In this document: piece by piece, positions 1 through 9,381 of the stretch
How positions within the stretch are numbered: position 1 is the stretch's first letter
Layout: every line of letters starts with the position of its first letter
Assembly: GCA_963846565.1 (NCBI GenBank)
Contig: CAWJWL010000005.1
Coordinates: 1,302,001-1,366,000 of the forward strand
Origin: WHSW01 sp963846565
GTDB lineage: Bacteria; Actinomycetota; Thermoleophilia; Solirubrobacterales; 70-9
Length of the DNA: 64,000 nt
Reading direction: 5' to 3'
Position numbers and translations under genes: made by a program
The notes under the pieces: generated by a model
Seen by the model: the letters and a program-made list of their open reading frames with translations, nothing else
What the model was told of the DNA's origin: nothing
The model's database searches: none

Positions 1-524
1 TCCCGGCGACGGGGTTCGTCCACGTGGTCGACTGCCGGCCCGACGGCATCGCGGCGGCGACGGCGCAGGGCTACGACTGCTCGGGCGATCGAGCGGGAGC
101 GCTCTACATCCAGTACTGGCTCTACTACCCCGACAGCCAGACCGACCCCTTCGGCGACCGTGGCTACCACCCCGACGACTGGGAGTCGTTTCAGGTCCGC
201 CTGACCGGCGGCGTCGCCGATGCCCGCGCGAGCTCGCACCACTCCTACAACCACGAGGGCGGGATCGGCAACTGGGCCTCGGACGCGGGCATCGATCCGA
301 AGCCCGGCTGGGGACCATTCGCCGGCACGTACTTCGTCTCCGCCGGTAGCCACGCCGGCCACGTCGAGGGCGATCACGACGGCGGTGCGTACACCCCGGG
401 TTCCGACCTCGTCCTGATCCCGATCGAGCCGATCGGTGCCTCCGGTGCCGACGACGGGCTTTTCGCCGTCGTCCCGCCCTGGCTCAAGGACGTCTTCCGC
501 GACCCGGAGGCGCAGGGGACCTGA
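1..524 (+). CDS. Unidentified protein, C-terminal part (5' end outside window)
   Basis: The reading frame is open from the window edge, so the true start lies upstream and only about 174 C-terminal residues are seen. The piece is rich in aromatic and acidic residues, with blocks YIQYWLYYPDS, HPDDWESFQVRL and YFVSAGSHAGH. This layout (an aromatic QYW strand, an acidic DWE strand, then a G-S-H-A segment) resembles Vps62/DUF946-like beta proteins, but that is pattern resemblance only. No membrane segment is visible in this part. It ends at a TGA, 8 bases before the convergent DUF6941-type gene. Function unknown. Confidence 0.6.
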   Translation, partial: PATGFVHVVDCRPDGIAAATAQGYDCSGDRAGALYIQYWLYYPDSQTDPFGDRGYHPDDWESFQVRLTGGVADARASSHHSYNHEGGIGNWASDAGIDPKPGWGPFAGTYFVSAGSHAGHVEGDHDGGAYTPGSDLVLIPIEPIGASGADDGLFAVVPPWLKDVFRDPEAQGT

Positions 525-532
525 GCGAGCGG

Positions 533-952
533 CTACGCGGTCGCGGCGGCGTCCGGCGTCTCGAGCACGTAGAAGCGACTGCGGCCGATCTCGAGCTCGC
601 CGACGCGGATGACCACGGCGTGCGGGCCGCCGGTCGAGAACTCGATCGCCGCCGCGAGCGAGATCACCAGCCGCTGGTCCTGGCCGGGCACGGAGCCCGG
701 CGGCCGGCCCGTCTCGATCTCGAAGGTGAGCTCGTCGCCGAGGCGGACGCCGTCGGGGTCCTGGATCTCGAGCTCGAGCGAGTGGCGCTCGTTCGTCTCG
801 TCCCACTCGACGTCGACGGCGAACGCGATCCCGAACTGGTGCTGGGTCGGGAGCTCGGCGAAGCGGAGCATGTTCCAGCCCGCGCCCATCGCGTAGAGCT
901 TGCCGTTGATCGACTCGCTGTGGTCTGTGAGGAGGAGGAATCCAAGTCTCAT
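533..952 (-). CDS. DUF6941-type hypothetical protein
   Basis: A 139-residue soluble protein with no signal peptide or membrane helix. The N-terminus (LLLTDHSESINGKLYAMGAG, then W and N) has the layout typical of the actinobacterial DUF6941 family: a hydrophobic strand, D-H, G-K-L-Y, then G-x-G-W. The rest alternates hydrophobic and charged residues as in a beta sandwich. It is convergent with the upstream partial gene and co-oriented with the SDR gene behind it. No catalytic residues can be proposed and the role is unknown. Confidence 0.72.
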   Translation of the reverse strand: MRLGFLLLTDHSESINGKLYAMGAGWNMLRFAELPTQHQFGIAFAVDVEWDETNERHSLELEIQDPDGVRLGDELTFEIETGRPPGSVPGQDQRLVISLAAAIEFSTGGPHAVVIRVGELEIGRSRFYVLETPDAAATA

Positions 953-1080
953 CGGGTCCGGCGCACCCTAGCGGCAGGTGGATCTCGGGCCGAGGCAGGT
1001 GGATCTGGGGCCGAGCGGCACGAAACGTCCCCGGGTAGGGACGAAAGATGCCGCTCGACGAATCGAGCCGTTTGACGCGT

Positions 1081-1846
1081 CTACTTCGGCGGCATCCGCA
1101 GGGCGCCGTCGAGGCGGATGGTCTCCCCGTTGAGCATCGCGTTGCCGATGATCGAGGCGACCATGTCCGCGAACTCCGAGGGCGCACCGAGCCGTGACGG
1201 AAATGGCACTCCGCGCCGAGCGCCTCGCGTGCCTCCTCGGGCAGCGCCGCCAGGAGCGCGTGTCGAAGAGCCCAGGGGCGATGGTGTTGACGCGGATCCC
1301 GCGGCCGGCGAGGTCGCGCGCCGCCGGCAGCGTCAGCCCGACGATCCCGCCCTTCGAGGCCGAGTAGGCGACCTGGCCGATCTGCCCGTCGAAGGCGGCG
1401 ATCGATGCCGTGTTGACGCACACCCCACGCTCGCCGCCGGCGTCCGGCTCGTTCTCCGACATCGCCGTCGCCGCGAGGCGGAGGACGTTGAAGGTCCCGA
1501 TCAGGTTCACCTTCACCACGTTGGAGAAGATCTCGAGGTCGTGGGGACCCTGCTTCGAGACGGTGCGCTGGGCCCAGCCGATGCCGGCGCAGCAGACCGA
1601 GATCCGCAGCCCGCCCTCGGCGGCGGCGGCGTCGACCGCGGCCTGGACCTGCTCGGCCTCGATCACGTTCGTCTCGACGAACCTCGCGCGCCGCCCCGAG
1701 CTCGCTCGCGAGGGCCTCGCCCTTCTCCGCGTTCAGGTCTGCGATCACCACGCTGGCACCGCCGTCGTGGAGGCGCCGGGCCGTCGCCTCGCCGAGTCCG
1801 GAGGCTCCGCCGGCGACCAGCGCTGAGGTTCCCTCGACCAACATCG
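1081..1846 (-). pseudogene. SDR-family 3-hydroxyacyl-CoA dehydrogenase, frame-disrupted
   Basis: Joining three frames gives a normal ~255-residue short-chain dehydrogenase of the HSD10/3-hydroxyacyl-CoA dehydrogenase type. It should oxidise a 3-hydroxyacyl-CoA with NAD in beta-oxidation. Visible elements are the cofactor motif VAGGASGLGEA near the N-terminus, NTASIAAF with the catalytic Ser, and YSASKGG with the Tyr-Lys pair. Frame breaks lie near 1685 (one extra base), near 1264 (one missing) and near 1205 (one missing). The corrected protein ends GALRMPPK at 1081. The start at 1846 is ATG. It lies just downstream of the acetyl-CoA hydrolase-type gene on the same strand. The breaks look like sequence errors because codon usage and motifs are intact on both sides. 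Confidence 0.75.
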
Positions 1847-1912
1847 CACGCCAGCCTACGGGTTGCCGTGCGGGCGCTCATCTACCTCTGCTGCGAGATC
1901 GAGCGCGCCGAT

Positions 1913-3196
1913 CTAGACGTAGCCGAACTCGCGAGCCTTGGCCGTCAGTTCCTCGCGGAACTTCGGGTGCGCGATCTCGATCAACCGCTGCGTCCGCTCG
2001 CGGATCGAGGCCCGCGGAGCTCGGCGACCCCGTGCTCGGTGACCACCTTGTCGACGATGTTCTTGTACGAGGTCACGGCCGCTCCCGGGTGCAGGGTGGG
2101 GACGATCCGCGAGACCGACTCGTCGTGCGGCGTCGAGTGCAGGACGATGAACGACTGCCCGTGCTCGGCGAAGAGCGCGCCGCGGACGTAGTCCACCTGG
2201 CCGCCCGTCGACGACCAGTAGTCGGTTCCCAGCGACTCCGATGCGCACTGCCCGAGGAAGTCGACCTCGAGCGTCGCGTTGATCGCCGTCATCAGCGGCT
2301 CGCGGCCGATGTTGCGCGGGTCGTTCGTGTAGTCGACCGGCCAGACCTCGATCCCGGGGTTCTCGGTGGCGAAATCGAGCAGCCGCTTCGAGCCGAGCAC
2401 GGTGGTCGTGATCGCCTTGTTGCGGTGGGTCGCCTTGCGGGTGCCGTTGATCGCTCCTCCCTCGATCAGGTCGACGAACCCGTCGCCGAAGAGCTCGGTG
2501 TGGACGCCGAGGTCCCGATGGTCGGCGAGCAGTCGCAGGACCTGGTCCGGGAACCGAGCCGATGCCGGCTTGAAGCGTCGCGCCGTCGACGATCCGCTCG
2601 GCGACCATCGCGGCGATCGTGCGGTCCTTCTCGGTCGCCTCCCGCGGGTCGACGTGGACGAGCGGATAGTCGGCCTCGCACCAGCCGGCCACCTGGGAGA
2701 TGTGAATCTGGTTCTCGCCGAACATCCGCGGCATCTGGGCGTTCGCCTCGATGAAGAACGGGACCTCGCCGATCATCGCGGCCGTGTACTCGGCGTGGGG
2801 GCCGAGCGAGAAGTACCCGTGGCGGTCGGGTGGGCTCGCCGCCACCAACACGGCGGATCGCTTCGTCGCCGCCTTCATCAGCGCCGGGACCTCGCTGAAC
2901 GTGTTCGGGACGAGATCGCACTTGCCGTTGTGGAAGGCGTCGCGGCAAACGGGGGAGAGGAACCAGGAGACGTGGCGCAGGTTCGGGGCCTCGCCGTCGA
3001 TGTAACCCCGGGCGCGCAGCGGGAACATCTGGTGCAGGCGAACGTCGCGGAGCCTGTCCGCGCCGGCCTCGATCGCGTCGATGACGGTCACGGGCTCGGC
3101 GTTCGCGAGACCGACGATCCCGTCGGCGCCCGGCGGCAGCAGATCGAGGACCGCCTCGGGGCCGGATCGCTTCGACTCGAGCGCTTCACGGATCAT
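1913..3196 (-). pseudogene. Acetyl-CoA hydrolase / CoA-transferase family protein, two compensating frameshifts
   Basis: A protein of about 427 residues of the acetyl-CoA hydrolase/4-hydroxybutyrate CoA-transferase family, which moves or hydrolyses CoA thioesters. The first ~210 residues read normally from ATG 3196 (VTVIDAIEAG, HQMFPLRARGY, SPVCRDAFHNGK). One extra base near 2555 moves the frame. The middle block (GSKRLLDFATENPGIEVWPV, VDYTNDPRNIGREPLM, STGGQVDYVRGAL) is read in another frame. A missing base near 2010 restores the first frame for the C-terminus (SIRERTQRLIEIAHPKFREE). All family blocks are present, so sequence error is likelier than gene death. The precise substrate cannot be told. 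Confidence 0.75.
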
Positions 3197-3358
3197 CGGG
3201 CGGCAGCCTGATCAACCGGGCCGCCCGCGAGCGCCGACGTAGGTTGCCGAGGTTGGCGCCTGGGTAGTCTGCCCTTTATCCCCGGGACCACCATCGCCCA
3301 GCTCAACGCCGAGATCGCCGGACGCCTCGCCGAGGCGCGCGAGCGGACGCTTCTCCTC

Positions 3359-4483
3359 GTGGAGCCGCTCGCCGACGAGCAGCTCAACCACGTCTACAGC
3401 CCGCTCCTCAGCCCCCTCGCGTGGGACCTCGGGCACATCGCGAACTTCGAGGAGCTCTGGCTCGTGCAGCGGATCGGCGGCCGCGACCCGATGCGCGGGG
3501 AGCTGGGCCAGCTCTACGACGCGATCGAGAACCCGCGCAAGGTCCGGAACGAGCTTCCGATCCTGCGCGGCGACGACCTGCGCGCCTACATGAGGCAGGT
3601 GCGGGAGCGGACACTCGAGGTACTCGCCGGGATCGAGCTCGAGTCCGCCGGGGACCCCCTGCTTGCGGACGGCTTCATCTACGACATGCTGCTCGCCCAC
3701 GAGTACCAGCACAACGAGACGATGCTCCAGCTCCTGCAGATGGTCGACGCCTACGAGCCCGTCCGCGTCGACGAGAGCGTCCGCGCCGAGCCGGTCGCCG
3801 ACGGGCCGGAGATGGTCGGAGTCGACGGCGGCGCGCACGAGATCGGCGCCGGCGACGGCTTCGCCTATGACAACGAGCGCCCGCGGCACACGGTCGAGCT
3901 GGCGCCGTTCGAGATCGACCGCGCGCCGGTCACCAACGCCGCCTACGCCGAGTTCGTCGCCGAGACCGGCGCCGAGCCGCCGATGTACTGGGAGCGTGAT
4001 GGCGCCGGCTGGGTGACGACCCGCTTCGGTTCCCGCGAGCCGCTCGACCCGGTGCTTCCCGTCGTTCACGTCGACTGGCATGGCGCCACCGCGTTCGCCG
4101 CCTGGGCGGGCAAGCGGCTCCCGACCGAGTTCGAGTGGGAGGCCGCCGCCGCGGGCGCCGACCGCGATCGCGCCAACCTCGACCTGCTCGGCTTCGGCTG
4201 CGCGCCCGCCGGCGCCTACGGCGACGGTGCGGCCGACTGCGGTGCGGTCCAGATGCTCGGCGACGTCTGGGAGTGGACGTCCTCGGACTTCACCGCCTAT
4301 CCCGGCTTCGAGGCCTTCCCGTATCCGGAGTACTCCGAGGTCTTCTTCGGCAATACGTACAAGGTGTTGCGGGGCGGTGCCTGGGCCTCGCGGCGCGATG
4401 TGATCCGGACCAGCTTTCGCAACTGGGACCTGCCCGAGCGCTCGCAGATCTTCTCCGGCGTCCGTTGCGCGAGGGATCTGTAA
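3359..4483 (+). CDS. egtB: Ergothioneine biosynthesis sulfoxide synthase EgtB
   Basis: A non-haem iron enzyme joining hercynine to gamma-glutamylcysteine or cysteine with O2. The DinB-like N-terminal domain carries the three-His iron site: His26 in WDLGHIANFEE, and His114 and His118 in LLAHEYQHNET (numbered from the GTG at 3359). Residues ~140-374 are the formylglycine-generating-enzyme-like domain ending SGVRCARDL. The GTG at 3359 cuts the usual N-terminus: the same frame continues upstream with a good EgtB-like helix (AQLNAEIAGRLAEARERTLL) but has no ATG, GTG or TTG there. A rare ATC start near 3293 or a missed base is possible. egtD follows after 33 bases. No egtA or egtC is in view, so the sulfur donor is unresolved. 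Confidence 0.9.
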   Translation: MEPLADEQLNHVYSPLLSPLAWDLGHIANFEELWLVQRIGGRDPMRGELGQLYDAIENPRKVRNELPILRGDDLRAYMRQVRERTLEVLAGIELESAGDPLLADGFIYDMLLAHEYQHNETMLQLLQMVDAYEPVRVDESVRAEPVADGPEMVGVDGGAHEIGAGDGFAYDNERPRHTVELAPFEIDRAPVTNAAYAEFVAETGAEPPMYWERDGAGWVTTRFGSREPLDPVLPVVHVDWHGATAFAAWAGKRLPTEFEWEAAAAGADRDRANLDLLGFGCAPAGAYGDGAADCGAVQMLGDVWEWTSSDFTAYPGFEAFPYPEYSEVFFGNTYKVLRGGAWASRRDVIRTSFRNWDLPERSQIFSGVRCARDL

Positions 4484-4516
4484 CGGACCGGCGCAGAGCG
4501 GGACGAGAGCAACACA

Positions 4517-5512
4517 GTGTCGACCAGCACTGCCGACGGGCAGATCACGATCGAGGTTCACCTCCCCGCGGGCGGGACGCTGGCCGGCCTCGCCGAGGAC
4601 GTCCGCGAAGGCCTCTCGTGCCCCTTCAAGGAGCTGCCGCCGAAGTACTTCTACGACGAGCGTGGCTCCGAGCTGTATGAGCGGATCACGGAGCTCGAGG
4701 AGTACTACCCGATGCGCGCCGAGCGGGCGATTCTCGACGGCCGCGCAGGCGAGATCATCGCCGCCGCGAGGTCGACGACGCTGATCGAGCTCGGCTCCGG
4801 CGCGGCAGCGAAGACGCGCCGGCTGCTCGACGCGATGCGCGCCACCGGCGCGCTCGAGACCTACGTCCCGGTGGATATCTCCGAGGAGATCACGCGCCGC
4901 GCGGCGAGCGAGCTCATCGCCGAGTACCCGGGCCTGCGCGTGCACGGGATCATCTGCGATTACGAGACGCACCTAGAGCGGGTGCCGCGCGAGGAGGGCG
5001 GCCTGATCGCCTTCCTCGGCGGGACGATCGGCAACTTCCGGCCCGGGCCGCGACGCTCGTTCCTCGCCCGGATCGCGACGCTGATGTACCCGGGCGACCG
5101 CTTCCTGCTGGGCACCGACCTGGTCAAGGACGCGGCGACGCTCGAGCTCGCCTACGACGATCCGCACGGGATCACGGCCGAGTTCAACAAGAACGTCCTC
5201 CACGTGCTGAACCGCGAGCTCGACGCCAACTTCGACCCCGACCAGTTCGAGCACGTCGCGTTCTGGGATGCGGACAACGAGTGGGTCGACATCCGCCTGC
5301 GCTCGCTCGCCGAGCAGTTCATCGACCTGAAGGCGCTCGACATGCGCACGCATTTCGCCCGCAACGAGGAGATGCGGACCGAGATCTCGACCAAGTTCAC
5401 CCGGGAGCGCCTCGAGGCGAGCTACGCCGACGCCGGGCTCGAGCTGGTCGAGTGGTGGACGGACCCGGACGACCTCTACGCGCTGTCTCTGGCAAGGACC
5501 CGCGAGGCTTGA
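4517..5512 (+). CDS. egtD: L-histidine N-alpha-methyltransferase EgtD
   Basis: Trimethylates histidine to hercynine with SAM, the first step of ergothioneine synthesis. The 331-residue length is normal for the family. Signature blocks are KYFYDERGSELYERITEL (43-60, substrate side), the SAM glycine motif ELGSGAAAKT (91-100) and FLGGTIGNFRPG around Asn173, which in the family contacts the histidine substrate. The start is GTG at 4517; the spacing to egtB suggests co-transcription. The stop at 5512 is followed by a separate gene with its own strong ribosome site, so the operon probably ends here. Confidence 0.93.
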   Translation: MSTSTADGQITIEVHLPAGGTLAGLAEDVREGLSCPFKELPPKYFYDERGSELYERITELEEYYPMRAERAILDGRAGEIIAAARSTTLIELGSGAAAKTRRLLDAMRATGALETYVPVDISEEITRRAASELIAEYPGLRVHGIICDYETHLERVPREEGGLIAFLGGTIGNFRPGPRRSFLARIATLMYPGDRFLLGTDLVKDAATLELAYDDPHGITAEFNKNVLHVLNRELDANFDPDQFEHVAFWDADNEWVDIRLRSLAEQFIDLKALDMRTHFARNEEMRTEISTKFTRERLEASYADAGLELVEWWTDPDDLYALSLARTREA

Positions 5513-5577
5513 TCCGGCGACCGCGGCAGCGCTAGAGTCCGCTGTCTGGGGTCAGACCAATCAGGGAGGGGACGCGG

Positions 5578-6801
5578 ATGGATCGGCAGCATCTCGGGAC
5601 CCGGCGACGGCTCGCGGGGGCAGTCGCAGCGGCCTGCCTCGCCTTCCTCGTCGTAGTCGCGGACGCCGGCGCCTACATCTACTGGGCGAACGTCAACGTC
5701 AGCCGCACGATCGGCCGCGCCAATCTCGACGGCACCGGCGCGCAGCAAAGCTTCGTCGTCGACGGCCACGTGCCCGACCAGCGCCCGTGCGGCGTCGCGG
5801 TCGACTCGGGGCACATCTACTGGGGCAACCACAGCCGCTTCGACCCCGGCTTCCTCGTCGACAGCTCGATCGGCCGCTCCAACCTCGACGGCACGGGCGC
5901 GAATCAGAGCTTCATCACCGGCGCCAACGGTCCCTGCGGCGTCGCGGTCGCGGGCGGGTTCATCTACTGGGCGAACTGGGGCGCGAATGGAGGCGGCGGC
6001 TCCCCCGGGACGACGATCGGCCGCGCCAACATCGACGGCAGCGGCGTCGACAACCTGTTCATTCCCGGCGCCAGTGCGCCGTGCGGCGTCGCCGTCGACG
6101 CGACCCACATCTACTGGGCCAACTCGGGCACCGGCACGATCGGCCGCGCCAACCTCGACGGCACCGGCGTCGACCAGAGCTTCATCACCGGGGCGAGCGG
6201 TCCCTGCGGGGTCGCGGTCAACGCGAGCTCGATCTACTGGGCGAACAGCAATTGGAGCCCGATCTACCCGAGCGGGTCGACGCTCGGCCGCGCCAACATC
6301 GACGGCTCGGCCGTGAACCAGAGCTTCATCACCGGCGCCACCGGCCCGAGCGGCGTCGCGCTCGACCCGAAGCACCTCTACTGGACCAACACCGGAGCTC
6401 CCCCGTCGACGGTCGCGCGCGCCAACCTCGACGGCACCGGTGTCGACCAGACGTTCATCGCCGCGGGGGCGAACCCGAACGGGGTCGCGGTCGACACCGG
6501 CGCTCCGTCGAACATCTTCAAGCTGGCGAAGACCGTGCTCGACCGCAAGCTCGGGACCGCGGTCCTCAAGGTCAAGGTCCCGGGAGCGGGCGAGCTCGAG
6601 TTGCGCGGCAAGGGCGTCAAGCCGACCGCAAAGCCGGTCAAGAGGGCCGGCACCGAGAAGCTCACCGTGCGCGCGAAGGGCAAGGCGAAGCGGCTGCTGC
6701 GCAAGAGCGGGAAGGCGAAGGTGACCGCGAAGGTGCGCTTCGACCCCGACGGCTCGGCGCCGACGACGCAGAAGAAGAAAGTGACGCTGAGGAGGCGTTA
6801 G
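5578..6801 (+). CDS. Secreted six-repeat YWTD-type propeller protein with basic C-terminal domain
   Basis: 407 residues. The N-terminus (RRR followed by a hydrophobic stretch ending near ADAGAY) is a signal peptide. Residues ~32-310 hold six copies of a ~42-residue unit built on IYWAN, TIGRANLDGTG, QSFITGA and PCGVAV. This is close to LDL-receptor class B (YWTD) or DUF5050 repeats and should form one six-bladed propeller. Residues ~313-407 are a Lys/Arg-rich beta segment ending TLRRR; similar tails are common on exported proteins of this lineage, and a comparable one ends the subtilase at 46789. A strong ribosome site (AGGGAGGGG) precedes the ATG. The ligand is unknown; an extracellular binding role is inferred. 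Confidence 0.8.
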   Translation: MDRQHLGTRRRLAGAVAAACLAFLVVVADAGAYIYWANVNVSRTIGRANLDGTGAQQSFVVDGHVPDQRPCGVAVDSGHIYWGNHSRFDPGFLVDSSIGRSNLDGTGANQSFITGANGPCGVAVAGGFIYWANWGANGGGGSPGTTIGRANIDGSGVDNLFIPGASAPCGVAVDATHIYWANSGTGTIGRANLDGTGVDQSFITGASGPCGVAVNASSIYWANSNWSPIYPSGSTLGRANIDGSAVNQSFITGATGPSGVALDPKHLYWTNTGAPPSTVARANLDGTGVDQTFIAAGANPNGVAVDTGAPSNIFKLAKTVLDRKLGTAVLKVKVPGAGELELRGKGVKPTAKPVKRAGTEKLTVRAKGKAKRLLRKSGKAKVTAKVRFDPDGSAPTTQKKKVTLRRR

Positions 6802-6804
6802 GAG

Positions 6805-6857
6805 GCTGACCCGTCCGCCCCCGGAGGCGAAGCCGAGGAGGCGGGCGGAACGTTCGT
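6805..6857. repeat. 53-bp dispersed repeat, copy 1 (probable bidirectional terminator)
   Basis: This element fills the whole gap between two convergent genes. It matches 50 of 53 bases with the reverse complement of 46327-46379. The arms CCGTCCGCC (6811-6819) and GGCGGGCGG (6840-6848) can pair with one G-T wobble. The loop contains GGCGAAGCC, a very stable mini-hairpin core. The position after two stop codons suggests a REP-like element acting as a terminator; that role is inferred. Confidence 0.7.
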
Positions 6858-7783
6858 TACTGCGGCCCGAGCGCCTCGACCAGCTCGCCGAGCTTGTCGG
6901 GCGTCGTGATCGGGGTCAGCACGGGAAGCGTGATCCCGCCGGCGACGAACTCGCCCAGCCGGGCCTTCATCTGCTCCGGTGTGCCGAAGATGAACATCTC
7001 CTCGATCAGGTCCCACGGCGCCGCCTCGGCCGCGCGCTGGCGGTCCTTGGCCTCCCAGGCCTCGCACATCTCGGCGATCGCCTCCGCGTGGCCGAGCCAG
7101 CGGTAGAAGGCGGCGTAGACCGGCACGGTGACGTAGGAGGAGAACATGAAGCGGGCGACCGGCTCGACCTGCTCGCGCTCGCCCGGAAGGCAGAAGAAGC
7201 GGCAGAGGAGCTCGAAGTCTCCCGGGGCGCCCCTGAGCTCGCCGGTGACCCGCTCGAGCCCCGAGAGCGGGAGGAAGTTGGTGAAGGCGCCGTCGGCCTT
7301 CTCGACCGCGAGCCGCAGCATCTTTCCGCGCAGCGCGGCGAGCACGATCGGCACCGGCGGCGGCGCCTGCTCGAGCTTGAACCCGTTCTCGGTTCGCCCT
7401 CCGGCGAGCGCCGGGCGCAGGAACTCGAGCGTCTCCGCGACCTTCGACAGCGGGCGCTCGAACGGGATTCCGTTCCAGCCTTCGACGATCCGGTCCGAGG
7501 AGGCGCCGATCCCGAGCGCGAAGCGCCCGCCGCTGGCCTCGGCGAGCGCAGCGGTCTGCTGGGCGAGGAGCGCCGGGCCACGTTGGAACACGCCGACGAC
7601 GCCGGTCCCGAGGCGCACCTCGGTCGTCCAGGCGGCGGCGAGCGCCAGCGGGGTGAACCCGTCGGGTCCGTTCGTCTCACCGCTCCACAGGTCCGTGTAA
7701 CCGGCGGCCTCTGCCCGCTTCACCAGGTCCTCGTGCGCGCTGAGCGGGGTGAGCGCCAGCGGCAGGGTCAGTCCCCAACGCAT
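6857..7783 (-). CDS. LLM-class (luciferase-like) F420-dependent oxidoreductase
   Basis: 308 residues forming a single bacterial-luciferase-like TIM barrel, the usual size for F420-dependent LLM oxidoreductases of actinobacteria. Supporting blocks are the N-terminal MRWGLTLPLA, GYTDLWSGE, the strand RLGTGVVGVFQRGP, QQTAALAEASGGRFALGIGA and the C-terminal FIFGTPEQMKARL. The cofactor could be F420 or FMN; F420 is inferred from lineage. It stands alone: a convergent gene lies on one side and a divergent membrane protein starts 73 bases away on the other. Confidence 0.85.
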   Translation of the reverse strand: MRWGLTLPLALTPLSAHEDLVKRAEAAGYTDLWSGETNGPDGFTPLALAAAWTTEVRLGTGVVGVFQRGPALLAQQTAALAEASGGRFALGIGASSDRIVEGWNGIPFERPLSKVAETLEFLRPALAGGRTENGFKLEQAPPPVPIVLAALRGKMLRLAVEKADGAFTNFLPLSGLERVTGELRGAPGDFELLCRFFCLPGEREQVEPVARFMFSSYVTVPVYAAFYRWLGHAEAIAEMCEAWEAKDRQRAAEAAPWDLIEEMFIFGTPEQMKARLGEFVAGGITLPVLTPITTPDKLGELVEALGPQ

Positions 7784-7856
7784 TCCGGCAATCTATTCGT
7801 CGGCGAGCGTCGCGCGCCTAGGGCCTTCTCGGATAGGCTCGCCGCCACCGGATCGC

Positions 7857-8366
7857 ATGGATTTCTCCCGCCTCAACTACCCGCGCCTCGCCGTCGGCCT
7901 CACCGCGGCCGCGCTGCTCCTGATCAGCCTGTTCTTCCTGCCGTGGTACTCGCTGGAGGAGAACCCGCAGCGGGTCGTCGAGGGACCCAACGTCAACCCG
8001 GACGCATGGGTCTGCGGCGTCGGCAACTTCGAGTGCACCGGGTTCGAGACCTTCCCGCTCATGCGCTGGCTCCTCGTCCTCGCGGCGCTCGCCCCGATCA
8101 TCCTCGCGTACATCCTGGTACGCGGCCACAAGACCTCATACCCCCCGGGAGAGCTGACGATGATCGCGGGCTTCACCTCGCTCGTCCTCATCGGATACAA
8201 CGGCATCATCGACCGTCCCGGGTCCGCCGTCGCGGAGATCGGCGTCAACCTCTCCTACGGCTACTGGATTGCGCTGCTGGCCTCGGTCGCGATCGCCGCG
8301 GTCGGCTTCACCCGTTCGCTCGAGAGCGGCGGCCACAAGGTTCGCAAGGCGCCGGGCACCGTCTGA
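7857..8366 (+). CDS. Small four-helix membrane protein, unknown function
   Basis: 169 residues starting at ATG 7857. Hydrophobic helices lie at about 12-33, 66-87, 100-117 and 137-155. The loop after helix 1 carries two Cys (VCGVGNFECTG) that could form an extracytoplasmic disulfide. The C-terminus is short and basic. The glpX GTG follows the stop with a 1-base gap, so the two are probably co-transcribed. I recognise no family. Confidence 0.65.
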   Translation: MDFSRLNYPRLAVGLTAAALLLISLFFLPWYSLEENPQRVVEGPNVNPDAWVCGVGNFECTGFETFPLMRWLLVLAALAPIILAYILVRGHKTSYPPGELTMIAGFTSLVLIGYNGIIDRPGSAVAEIGVNLSYGYWIALLASVAIAAVGFTRSLESGGHKVRKAPGTV

Positions 8367-8367
8367 C

Positions 8368-9381
8368 GTGGGAGTGATCTCGCAAGACGTGCGCTCGGGC
8401 TCGAAGCCCGACCGCAACCTCGCGCTTGAGCTCGTCCGGGTCACCGAGGCGGCGGCGCTGGCCGCTGCCCGCTGGGTCGGGCGCGGCGACAAGGAGTCCG
8501 CCGACGGCGCGGCGGTCGACGCGATGCGGCTGCTGCTCGACACGGTCCCGATGGACGGCCTCGTCGTCATCGGCGAGGGCGAGAAGGACGAGGCGCCGAT
8601 GCTCTACAACGGCGAGCAGATCGGCGACGGCAGCCCGCCGGAGGTCGACATCGCCGTCGACCCGCTCGAGGGAACGACGCTGACCGCACGAGGGATGCCC
8701 TCGGCGCTCGCCGTGATCGCCCTCTCGGAGCGGGGGACGATGTTCGATCCCGGACCGTGCGTCTACATGGAGAAGATCGCCGGCAACTCGGAGATCGCCG
8801 ACGTCCTCAGCCTCGATCAGCCGCTGACCGAGGTCATCGGCAAGGTCGCCGAGCGCAAGGAGAAGGACGTCGGCGACGTCACCGTGATCATGCTCGACCG
8901 GCCGCGCCACGAGGAGAAGGTCGCCGAGATCCGCGAGGTCGGCGCGAGGATCCGCTTCATCTCGGACGGCGACGTCTCGGCGGCGCTGTTCGCGGTTTCA
9001 GTCGACGCCGGGGTCGATCTCCTCTGGGGGATCGGCGGTACTCCCGAGGGCGTGATCTCGGCCGCGGCGATCAAGTGCATCGGCGGCCAGCTGCTCGGCA
9101 AGCTCTGGCCCCGCGACGAGGACGAGCGCAAGGCGGCGCTCGATGCCGGTTACGACCTCGACGAGACCCTCGACGTCGATCGCCTCGTGACCGGCGAGGA
9201 CGTCTTCTTCGCCGCGACCGGCGTCACCGACGGTGAGTTGCTGCAGGGCGTCCGCTACAGCCGCGGCAAGGCGACGACCGAGTCACTCGTGATGCGCTCG
9301 CGCTCCGGCACCGTCCGCACGGTCACCGGCCGCCACGACCAGGCGAAGCTGCGCGAGGTCACCGGCGGCCGCTACGGCTGA
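8368..9381 (+). CDS. glpX: Class II fructose-1,6-bisphosphatase GlpX
   Basis: Hydrolyses fructose-1,6-bisphosphate to fructose-6-phosphate in gluconeogenesis, in the cytoplasm. 337 residues from GTG 8368, chosen because it sits immediately after the preceding stop and matches the usual GlpX N-terminus (PDRNLALELVRVTEAAALAA). Metal and substrate motifs are VVIGEGEKDEAPML, DIAVDPLEGTTLTA, LDRPRHEEKV and LLWGIGGTPEGVISAAAIK. The end overlaps the convergent YihY-type gene by 10 bases. It is the usual actinobacterial FBPase class. Confidence 0.93.
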   Translation: MGVISQDVRSGSKPDRNLALELVRVTEAAALAAARWVGRGDKESADGAAVDAMRLLLDTVPMDGLVVIGEGEKDEAPMLYNGEQIGDGSPPEVDIAVDPLEGTTLTARGMPSALAVIALSERGTMFDPGPCVYMEKIAGNSEIADVLSLDQPLTEVIGKVAERKEKDVGDVTVIMLDRPRHEEKVAEIREVGARIRFISDGDVSAALFAVSVDAGVDLLWGIGGTPEGVISAAAIKCIGGQLLGKLWPRDEDERKAALDAGYDLDETLDVDRLVTGEDVFFAATGVTDGELLQGVRYSRGKATTESLVMRSRSGTVRTVTGRHDQAKLREVTGGRYG

